Assembly (NCBI GenBank): GCA_037190175.1
Contig: JBBCJM010000011.1
Span: forward strand, 1-5,124
Origin: JBBCJM01 sp037190175
Lineage (GTDB): Bacteria > Pseudomonadota > Alphaproteobacteria > Rhodobacterales > Rhodobacteraceae
Reading direction: 5' to 3'
Length of the DNA: 5,124 bases
Under the pieces are notes generated by a model. The model searched no databases. It worked only from the letters and a program-made list of their open reading frames with translations, and was not told the origin of the DNA. A program made the translations under genes and the position numbers. This document shows, in pieces, positions 1-4,117 of this stretch (positions are counted from its first letter, which is position 1; every line of letters starts with the position of its first letter).

Positions 1-171
1 CGCCCGCGCCTCGGCCTGTTTGGCGGCGGTGTTGCGCGCGGCGGCGTCCGCCTGCCGGTCGGTGGCCGCCGTGACGCCCTCGACGGCGCCCTTGACTTCG
101 GTCGCGCCGGCCTTGGCCTGCGCGGTGTCGGCCCGGAACAGGATGTAGACGCCGACGTTGCGCTGGCTCAT
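1..171 (-). CDS. Tail tape measure protein, N-terminal 57 residues (runs off the window)
   Basis: This is the beginning of an open frame that starts with ATG at 171 and continues past the window edge without a stop. The visible residues start MSQRNVGVYILFRADTAQ and then become Ala/Lys/Gln/Thr-rich and helical, with no aromatic core. That fits the beginning of a tape measure protein, which spans the tail lumen and sets tail length. A strong Shine-Dalgarno sequence (GGAGGA) lies six bases before the ATG. The start overlaps the stop of the upstream chaperone extension as ATGA, so translation is probably coupled. Position is the main argument: the gene directly after a G/GT chaperone pair is the tape measure in lambda-like tails. 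The body of the protein, which would confirm it by length and repeats, is outside the window. Confidence 0.8.
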   Translation of the reverse strand, partial: MSQRNVGVYILFRADTAQAKAGATEVKGAVEGVTAATDRQADAAARNTAAKQAEARA

Positions 172-545
172 GGCCGATCCTCCGAGAACACTTCAAGGGC
201 CGCGTCCTCCATCACCTGGAGATCCGCGAAGGCGGCGGCGGCGCCGGTGCGGCGCAGCACCACGTCCACCGCCGGATAGTCGAGGCCGAGCCAGATCAGA
301 CCGGCGAGACCCGCCACGCAGCGCCATTGGGTCTCGCAGGCAAGGAACGCGGTGACGGCGGGCCAGTTGGCCGGCATCACCTCGAATGCGTCGGCGCTGG
401 CCGGGGCTTCCTCGATCAGTTCGGGGGGCACGTCCCATCCGAGCTCCGCGAACTGCGCCGCCAGCTCGCTGTCCAACACCGCCGGCGTGCGGTCGTCGGC
501 ACGGCCGAGGCGCGACTGCGCCCAGGCCCGTGCCGCCGCCCTCAG
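168..545 (-). CDS. DUF1799-like C-terminal extension of the tail assembly chaperone, reached by -1 frameshift (GT-type)
   Basis: This frame carries 125 residues when read from the slip point to the TGA at 168-170. No good start codon opens it: the first candidates are a GTG at 479 and an ATG at 377, neither with a Shine-Dalgarno, and both would remove part of the domain. The most likely product is a 248-aa fusion with the 123-aa protein encoded at 913-542. Recognisable DUF1799-like features are MPANWPAVTAFLA (extension residues 57-69), TQWR (72-75), GLDYPAV (87-93) and FADLQVMEDAALEV (106-119). In lambda the corresponding T domain of gpGT recruits the tail tube subunit while the G part coats the tape measure. 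The neighbours, tail tube upstream and tape measure downstream, fit that role. The frame is certain; translation by frameshift rather than independent initiation is inferred from the slippery site. Confidence 0.82.
   Translation of the reverse strand: MRAAARAWAQSRLGRADDRTPAVLDSELAAQFAELGWDVPPELIEEAPASADAFEVMPANWPAVTAFLACETQWRCVAGLAGLIWLGLDYPAVDVVLRRTGAAAAFADLQVMEDAALEVFSEDRP
497..535 (-). promoter_or_regulatory. Predicted hairpin downstream of the frameshift site (likely stimulator)
   Basis: Read on the minus strand, bases 535-528 (CGGCACGG) pair perfectly with 504-497 (CCGTGCCG). After a bulged G at 527 the helix continues with two C-G pairs (526-525 with 505-506), a single mismatch, one G-U pair and five more pairs (522-518 with 513-509), closed by an AGTC tetraloop at 517-514. 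That is 16 pairs in total. The stem begins nine bases after the heptamer, within the usual distance for structures that pause ribosomes on a slippery site. The region is very GC-rich, so alternative folds are possible. Confidence 0.6.
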
Positions 546-913
546 TTTCCCAGGCGGGCCGCCTCGCCCAGCGTCACTTCGCCGATGGCCTGCCAGAGCC
601 CGGACCGGAAAGCCCCGTCCTGGAGCGCCGCCGCCCGCGCGTCGGTGGTGCAGGGCACGCTGTTGCCCTCGGTATCCTCGACATCCGCCCAGTCCTGGAA
701 CGTGCCTGCCAGATAGGCCCGCTCGGCCGCTGCCCGATCGCGCAGCCCCGGGATGGCGGCGATGCGCTCCTGCTCCGCCAGGAAGGCATCCTGTTCGATG
801 GGCAGGAACTGGCACTTGAGGGTCTGGGCGATGGTCTTGCCGGGCGTTTCCGGGTCGGGGCGCCTGACGGTGACCGGCCACCACACGGCCGAGGATCCGA
901 GGACGAATTTCAT
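542..913 (-). CDS. Phage tail assembly chaperone, gpG-like (123 aa)
   Basis: Probably a cytoplasmic chaperone that binds the tape measure protein during tail assembly and is absent from the finished virion, by analogy to lambda gpG. The start is MKFVLGSSAVWWPVTV, followed by PGKT at 24-27 and a charged helical middle. A segment reading FQDWADVEDTEGNSVPCTT (72-90) resembles the W-x-gV-x-d-x-x-G pattern common in these chaperones. The ATG at 911-913 is preceded by GGAG with a seven-base spacer. The last three codons are CTG GGA AAC, then TGA, so the reading frame ends inside a -1 slippery site that gives access to the DUF1799-like frame. Assignment rests on gene order, size, the frameshift and a modest sequence resemblance; sequence conservation in this family is low. 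Confidence 0.78.
   Translation of the reverse strand: MKFVLGSSAVWWPVTVRRPDPETPGKTIAQTLKCQFLPIEQDAFLAEQERIAAIPGLRDRAAAERAYLAGTFQDWADVEDTEGNSVPCTTDARAAALQDGAFRSGLWQAIGEVTLGEAARLGN
545..551 (-). promoter_or_regulatory. -1 programmed ribosomal frameshift slippery heptamer GGGAAAC
   Basis: On the minus strand the zero-frame codons read CTG GGA AAC TGA, which places the heptamer G GGA AAC in exactly the X XXY YYZ register needed for tandem slippage. Slipping back one base re-pairs the tRNAs on GGG and AAA, and decoding continues with CTG AGG GCG into the DUF1799-like frame. The lambda G/GT site is GGGAAAG, one base different. The stop codon follows directly after the heptamer, so only slipping ribosomes reach the second frame. 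Confidence 0.85.
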
Positions 914-970
914 GGGGGTGCTCCGAGGGGATTGAAGGTCGGTTGAAGGGCGCTTTAAGCCGCCGTGTGG
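914..970 (-). other. 57-bp intergenic gap between tail tube and tail chaperone genes
   Basis: The gap holds the ribosome binding site of the chaperone gene (GGAG) at its far end. It also holds a 7-bp direct repeat TTGAAGG at 932-938 and 943-949 on the plus strand, separated by four bases. A weak imperfect hairpin with a TAA loop lies at 949-964, with no T tract after it, so it is at best a weak attenuator or 3'-end stabiliser after the highly expressed tube gene. I see no promoter. Confidence 0.35.
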
Positions 971-1900
971 TCAGCGGACGACGATGGTGATCTCGTCGCG
1001 GCCCACATCGGGGCAGAGGCGCAGGGGCAGGCTGTAGTTGATCACGCCGTTGGTCTCGCCCTGGCTGGGCTTGCCGATCTCGACCGCCGGGACGGTGATC
1101 TCGACGATGTTGCCGGGCGTGGTGCCGTGAACCAGCGACAGCGCACCTCTTTGACTCGCGCGCGCGCGCGAGAACCAGTCTATGGTGCCGATCGACCGCG
1201 CCTCGACCACCGCCGTGCCGGTGCCCTGGCGATCCTCGATCACGATCCGCTCGTCGCCGATCAGGTGGCGCGGCGTCAGCACGTTGCCGAGATCGAGCGA
1301 GACGCTTTCGGCCACCGCCGACCAGCCGTGCAGGGTCAGTGTCGTGTTGGCTTTCGACACCGGCACCGGCTTGGTCCAGCCGGATTGGGAGATGGCGGGC
1401 ATGGACCCCACATCGGTGACCGCACCCAGCAGCCCCAGATAGGTCGCGCGGAATTTCGGGATCTGCTTGGCGCCGAAGTTCATGACGAGGTTGGTCTGCC
1501 CGCCGATGAAGACGTGACGCACCTTGTCGTGGATGAAGTAGAGCGTGCCGCTCTCCACCGCGTCCTCGACCAGCGTGTAGGTCACATCGGTGCTGGCGGT
1601 GACGGCGGCCGCGAAGCTGGCGGTGCGCGCCAGCGAGCCCCATTTCGGGGCGGTCCCGGCGGCGCCGGAGCCCGCAATCTCGACGTCGAATTCCACCCGG
1701 CCGTATTCCGCGGTCAGGATCGCGCCCTGGTTGCCCAGATAGGGCAACAGCAGGTCGCGGCGGACCTCTTCCGCCTCCAGCGGCGTGAACGAGACGTTCG
1801 ATGCGATGATGGCATCGGCGGCGGCCGGGGTGGCATCGGTGCCATAGGTCGTTTCGGGCTTCAGAAGCATCCCGAGCCGTTTGGCGCGGCGGAAGGCCAT
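971..1900 (-). CDS. Phage tail tube (major tail) protein, 309 aa
   Basis: This protein should polymerise into the hexameric rings of a non-contractile tail tube. Its start, MAFRRAKRLGMLLKPETTYGTD in outline, followed by TPLEAEEVRRDLLLPYLGNQ (39-58), is typical of tail tube proteins of B3/D3112-like siphophages. So are the VEFDVEIAGSGAAGTAPKWG segment (69-88) and the Val/Thr-rich beta pattern after it. The length of about 310 residues fits this group, whose tube proteins have one core domain plus added loops. The ATG at 1898-1900 has AAGGA nine bases upstream, and the upstream gene stops three bases earlier. No sheath gene is present next to it, which argues for a long flexible tail rather than a contractile Mu tail. 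The coding sequence includes an alternating CG palindrome at 1155-1170. Confidence 0.88.
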   Translation of the reverse strand: MAFRRAKRLGMLLKPETTYGTDATPAAADAIIASNVSFTPLEAEEVRRDLLLPYLGNQGAILTAEYGRVEFDVEIAGSGAAGTAPKWGSLARTASFAAAVTASTDVTYTLVEDAVESGTLYFIHDKVRHVFIGGQTNLVMNFGAKQIPKFRATYLGLLGAVTDVGSMPAISQSGWTKPVPVSKANTTLTLHGWSAVAESVSLDLGNVLTPRHLIGDERIVIEDRQGTGTAVVEARSIGTIDWFSRARASQRGALSLVHGTTPGNIVEITVPAVEIGKPSQGETNGVINYSLPLRLCPDVGRDEITIVVR

Positions 1901-1902
1901 GG

Positions 1903-2088
1903 TCAGCGTCCTTTCTTGGGGCGCGCGGCCGGGGGCGGCGCGGGCGCGGTATCCTGGTCGGTGTCCACCGACGCCTCGGCCGTCGGCTCGACCGGCGGGG
2001 CAGCAGCTTCGGCCGGCTGGGCGGGGGTCAGGGCGCCCGTTTCGGGGTCGCGGATCCAGACGCCGCCGGTTGCAGGGCGTTCGATCAT
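1903..2088 (-). CDS. Small Pro/Ala-rich phage protein (61 aa), DUF2635-like start
   Basis: A 61-residue frame starts with ATG at 2088, preceded by AGGAG at good spacing, and ends three bases before the tail tube gene. The first 21 residues contain VWIRDPETGALTPA (10-23), which resembles the VRDP-TG-LPA motif of DUF2635, the family of Mu gp38. Mu gp38 sits in the same slot between gp37 and the first tail gene. The rest, residues 22-58, is Pro/Ala/Glu-rich, probably disordered, and ends in a basic PKKGR. Reading the same frame further upstream to 2214 gives an Arg-rich stretch that overlaps the tail terminator gene and looks non-coding, so the ATG at 2088 is preferred. Function is unknown; the DUF2635 link is a visual resemblance only. 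Confidence 0.68.
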   Translation of the reverse strand: MIERPATGGVWIRDPETGALTPAQPAEAAAPPVEPTAEASVDTDQDTAPAPPPAARPKKGR

Positions 2089-2090
2089 GG

Positions 2091-2522
2091 TCAGGCTCCT
2101 GTCAGGAAACGGGTCGTCGCCCAGGTCTGGACGTAGATGCTGACACCCGTCTCGACCGGGCTGCCCTCGCCGCCGACCAGCTCGAACGGGTCCACGCTGT
2201 CGGGCGCCTCCCATCCGGCCATGGCGGTCTCGAGGTCGCGCTTGAAGTCGGCGAACTGGAGCGCGCGGTCGCCGCCCATCATGTCGTCGTAGTGCCGGAT
2301 CACGATGCCGATGGCGTATTGCTCCAGCACCAGCTGCCGGAACCCGCCGGTGGCGAGCGCCTGCGGCTCGGCCCGCTCGCCCCAGGGCATGACGATGGCT
2401 GTGCCGTGCTCGACCTGCCCGGCACGGGCGGCGAGCGCGTCGATGTCCTCGGCGATCTCGACCCCGGCCCAGCGGGCGGACGGCAGCTGCGCCTTGAGGC
2501 GGTCATGGATGTCGGCCAGCAT
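2091..2522 (-). CDS. Tail terminator / Mu gp37-like protein (143 aa)
   Basis: Probably the protein that caps the head-proximal end of the tail tube and allows joining to the head. It opens with MLADIHDRLKAQL, an N-terminal helix typical of tail terminators. A beta-rich centre follows with GTAIVMPWGERAEPQALATG (39-58), YAIGIVIR, a helix around FADFKRDLETAMAGW, and a final strand pair ending VQTWATTRFLTGA. Size and position after a DUF1320 gene match the gp37 slot of Mu-like heads. I prefer the ATG at 2520-2522, which forms a TGATG overlap with the upstream stop and has AGGGTGG about six bases ahead. A GTG three codons earlier, at 2531, has its purine-rich stretch abutting it and is less likely. 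Confidence 0.77.
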   Translation of the reverse strand: MLADIHDRLKAQLPSARWAGVEIAEDIDALAARAGQVEHGTAIVMPWGERAEPQALATGGFRQLVLEQYAIGIVIRHYDDMMGGDRALQFADFKRDLETAMAGWEAPDSVDPFELVGGEGSPVETGVSIYVQTWATTRFLTGA

Positions 2523-2947
2523 CAGGACCACCCTGCCAGCTTGGCCGGCGTGAACACCTGCGGCGGATGCGCCGCCATGGTCTGGCCGGTGACCGGCGAG
2601 GGTGCGGTTTCACCCGCGGCCACCGGCAGGGCGATCAGGCCGCGCGACACGTCCTTCAGGGCCGCGATGGCATCCTTGTAGTCCTGGGCGACGTGATCGG
2701 GTGCGCCATTGCGGTGCAGCACATAGCGCGCGATGGAGACCGCCCAGGGCCGCAGCTGCGGCGGCACCGAGGCGAGCGGCAGGCCGTAGCGCGTGCCGAG
2801 ATAGCCGTCGATCACGTCGTCGGCGTCCTGAAGCGCGGCCGCGATCACCTCCGGGTCGGGCGTGCCATCGCGGTCGCGGTCGGCGATCTGCTTGATCTCT
2901 GCCATGCCGGCGCGCTCGATCAGGTCTGCAAAGGTGGCGTAGGTCAT
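2522..2947 (-). CDS. Mu gp36-like head-tail adaptor protein (DUF1320), 141 aa
   Basis: A head completion or adaptor protein expected at the connector between portal and tail. The DUF1320 signature is clear: MTYATFADLIERAG (1-14), then IADRDRDGT and a helix with AALQDADDVIDGYLGTRYG (37-55) and LPL. Next come LRPWAVSIARYVLHR (65-79) and QDYKDAIAALKDVSRG (88-103). The C-terminus from about residue 110 is Pro/Thr-rich and ends FTPAKLAGWS. Length is usual for the family. The ATG overlaps the stop of the preceding 58-aa gene as ATGA (2944-2947), and GGAG lies eight bases upstream. The stop is shared in a TGATG overlap with the tail terminator gene. This is one of the best supported assignments in the window. 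Confidence 0.9.
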   Translation of the reverse strand: MTYATFADLIERAGMAEIKQIADRDRDGTPDPEVIAAALQDADDVIDGYLGTRYGLPLASVPPQLRPWAVSIARYVLHRNGAPDHVAQDYKDAIAALKDVSRGLIALPVAAGETAPSPVTGQTMAAHPPQVFTPAKLAGWS

Positions 2948-3120
2948 TGGCCTTTCTCCGCACGCAGCCGCTCAAGGTCATCCAGCAGCCCGCGGATCGT
3001 GGCGGCGCCCCGGCGCAGGGTCGCCACAACGTCACCGAGGCCATGGCCGGACAGGTGCCGTCCCTCCCAGAGGGCGGCCTTGGCGGCGAGGTCGTTGGCG
3101 ATCTGGGCGGGGGTGGCCAT
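2944..3120 (-). CDS. Small hypothetical phage protein (58 aa)
   Basis: A short frame with ATG at 3118-3120, GAGGA six bases upstream, two bases after the stop of the Acb2/Tad1-like gene, and a 4-bp ATGA overlap with the gp36-like gene. It is predicted to be all helical: MATPAQIANDLAAKAAL (1-17), a Gly/His-rich linker (GRHLSGHGLGD, 20-30), then an amphipathic helix with TIRGLLDDLERLRAEKG (41-57). There is no signal peptide, membrane segment or metal motif. Small proteins with a similar QIANDL-type start occur in this position in related siphophages as far as I recall, but no function is known to me. Tight packing on both sides supports it as a real gene despite its size. Confidence 0.72.
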   Translation of the reverse strand: MATPAQIANDLAAKAALWEGRHLSGHGLGDVVATLRRGAATIRGLLDDLERLRAEKGQ

Positions 3121-3122
3121 GA

Positions 3123-3380
3123 TCAATCCTCGGCGCGGTCTTCGGGCAGCTCGATGCGCGCGGGCTGGAAGACAGCCCGGTTCATCGCCTGGAAACCCTC
3201 CTGCACATGGGTCTTGGCGATGGCCAGCCAGCGGCGATCGACGGCGGGATCCTGCTCCAGGGCGTCGATCTGGCGCAGGATGCGCTCCTCCATGAGCTTG
3301 TTGCCGTTGACGGTGGCGATGGCCTTGTCCGACTGCGGGCGGTAGCCGGCAACAGGCAGGCCCGAATGCGGGCTGGTCAT
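3123..3380 (-). CDS. Acb2/Tad1 hairpin-domain protein, putative cyclic-nucleotide sponge (85 aa)
   Basis: Probable anti-defence protein. Members of this family (Acb2 of Pseudomonas phage PaMx33, T4 Vs.4, and the related Tad1) form hexamers that bind cyclic di- and trinucleotides or gcADPR signals. They thereby block CBASS or Thoeris effectors without cutting the signal. The family pattern seen here is GYR at 12-14, a helix from about 18 to 43 (NGNKLMEERILRQIDALEQD), then PAVDRRWLAIAKTHVQEGF (45-63) and AMNRAVFQP (65-73). This is the helical hairpin with the usual RW-IA-T-x-x-x-GF-x-x-NRAV signature. Y13 and K28 are spaced 15 apart, the same spacing I recall for the ligand-contacting Y11 and K26 of PaMx33 Acb2. 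Length (85 aa) is typical. The ATG at 3378-3380 overlaps the previous stop as ATGA and has a very strong GGAGGT six bases upstream. Domain membership looks firm; ligand and target system are inferred. Confidence 0.83.
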   Translation of the reverse strand: MTSPHSGLPVAGYRPQSDKAIATVNGNKLMEERILRQIDALEQDPAVDRRWLAIAKTHVQEGFQAMNRAVFQPARIELPEDRAED

Positions 3381-3574
3381 TGGCCCACCTCCGCCGCGAG
3401 TTCCGAGGGCTGCACCTCGTGGATCCGCAGGTCGAGGCCGGAATGGACGTAGAAGTCCAGGCTCGTGCCGGGCGGCACCCGGGACACGCCCCCCTTGGCC
3501 TCGGGATTGGCGGGCAGGCTGTAGACATCGACAGGCCAGCCATGGTTGGCGTGGACGGTCACTCTCGTGGTCAT
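3377..3574 (-). CDS. Small hypothetical phage protein (65 aa), first gene of the accessory cassette
   Basis: The frame starts with ATG at 3572-3574, preceded by AGGA about eight bases upstream, and its stop overlaps the start of the Acb2/Tad1-like gene as ATGA. It looks like a compact beta protein: VTVHANHGWPVDVYSL (5-20), a charged loop, RVPPGTSLDFYVHSG (32-46), then LDLRIHEVQP (47-56). There is no cysteine, signal peptide or membrane segment. The alternation of hydrophobic strands with a PPGT turn resembles a small beta-sandwich or tail/capsid accessory domain. I do not recognise a characterised family. Coupling to the putative sponge suggests co-expression but does not show shared function. 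Confidence 0.75.
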   Translation of the reverse strand: MTTRVTVHANHGWPVDVYSLPANPEAKGGVSRVPPGTSLDFYVHSGLDLRIHEVQPSELAAEVGQ

Positions 3575-3639
3575 GGCGGAAATCCTGACAAGGGGAGGGG
3601 TGTGCGGGGCGAGCGGAGCCGCCCCGCACGAGGGGCCAT
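3575..3639 (-). other. 65-bp intergenic spacer before the accessory cassette
   Basis: This is the largest gap in the window. On the minus strand it contains a perfect GC hairpin, then a C-rich stretch (CCCCTCCCCTT) and the ribosome binding site of the 65-aa gene. There is no recognisable -35/-10 pair, though a phage-specific late promoter could be missed by eye. Confidence 0.5.
3602..3629 (-). terminator. Perfect 10-bp GC hairpin after the DUF7210-like gene; possible attenuator or 3'-end stabiliser
   Basis: GTGCGGGGCG at 3602-3611 is the exact reverse complement of 3620-3629, with an 8-base loop that can itself close two more pairs. It starts ten bases after the stop of the 155-aa gene. No T tract follows on the minus strand, only pyrimidine-rich CCCCTCCCCTT, so it is not a classic intrinsic terminator. 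More likely it partly lowers transcription or protects the upstream mRNA end. Confidence 0.45.
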
Positions 3640-4107
3640 TCAGCCCTTGGTGGCCGCCGCGCCCGTCTTGGGAGCGGGTTTCGCGGCCTTCTCGCTCGGC
3701 TGGGGGGTATCTGTGTCGGGCGGGGCTTCCCCGGCGGGGGTGTTTTCCGTGGCGGCGGCCAGCTGTGCCTGGAGCTCGAGGACGCGGTCCTGAAGCATGT
3801 CGCGTTGCGCCTCGGCCTCGATGGCCCGGGCCAGCGTCGCGTTCTTCTCGGCCTCGAACGCTTCGGCCACTCCTTCGAGCGCCGCATCGAGCATCGTCTC
3901 GGCCAGCACCTTTGCGGCCCCCGCGACCGCCGTCTCGAACTCGGCCTGCGTCAGGGTGCGCACCGGCGCGGTGGCATCGGGATCGCGTGGGGCGGCGCCG
4001 GCCTCGACCAGTTGGCCCAGAGTGGTGGGATCGACCTCGACCACGTCGCCGGGGCGCTTGCGCAGGCCGCCGACCTTGGCCGGGCCGATCAGGGTGACGG
4101 TGATCAT
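3640..4107 (-). CDS. Phage structural-cluster protein with DUF7210-like N-terminus and coiled coil (155 aa)
   Basis: The start, MITVTLIGPAKVGGLRKRPG, then DVVEVDPTTLGQLVEAGAA (21-39), resembles the short DUF7210 beta fold. That fold has a KP-x-x-aGk-PGD-VEVD pattern and is often found beside phage capsid genes. Residues 54-118 form a long Ala/Glu-rich helix with heptad character, including LARAIEAEAQRDMLQDRVLEL (92-112), so a coiled coil is likely. Residues 119-155 are Pro/Ala/Thr/Lys-rich and probably disordered. The ATG at 4107 follows the capsid stop by ten bases, with a GAGGGG binding site that overlaps that stop codon. It occupies the place of Mu gp35, between capsid and gp36. Its role is unknown; a capsid-associated or assembly role is a guess from position. 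Confidence 0.78.
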   Translation of the reverse strand: MITVTLIGPAKVGGLRKRPGDVVEVDPTTLGQLVEAGAAPRDPDATAPVRTLTQAEFETAVAGAAKVLAETMLDAALEGVAEAFEAEKNATLARAIEAEAQRDMLQDRVLELQAQLAAATENTPAGEAPPDTDTPQPSEKAAKPAPKTGAAATKG

Positions 4108-4117
4108 GGCCGCCCCC

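Noticed and set aside
168..479. Independent translation of the DUF1799-like frame from GTG at 479
   Set aside because: No Shine-Dalgarno precedes it, and it would discard 22 in-frame residues directly following a canonical slippery heptamer.
168..1643. A single 491-codon minus-strand gene
   Set aside because: Only the last 125 codons look like protein (DUF1799-like). The upstream part is the wrong frame of the tail tube and gpG-like genes, and the real entry is by frameshift at 545-551.
965..2143. A 392-codon open frame on the plus strand
   Set aside because: It is antisense to the tail tube gene and its neighbours, with composition biased to Arg, Gly, Asp and His and no recognisable fold; the minus-strand product is clearly a tube protein.
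2523..2531. GTG at 2531 as start of the tail terminator
   Set aside because: Its purine-rich binding sequence would touch the start codon, whereas the ATG at 2522 has proper spacing and a TGATG overlap with the upstream stop.
2944..3543. A 199-codon minus-strand gene ending with the 58-aa protein
   Set aside because: The upstream part is out-of-frame reading of the 65-aa and Acb2/Tad1-like genes; the ATG at 3120 with GAGGA is the sensible start.
3123..3887. A 254-codon minus-strand gene ending with the sponge sequence
   Set aside because: The first 169 codons overlap two real genes and are Arg/Pro-rich noise. The ATG at 3380 has a strong ribosome binding site and gives the family's normal length.
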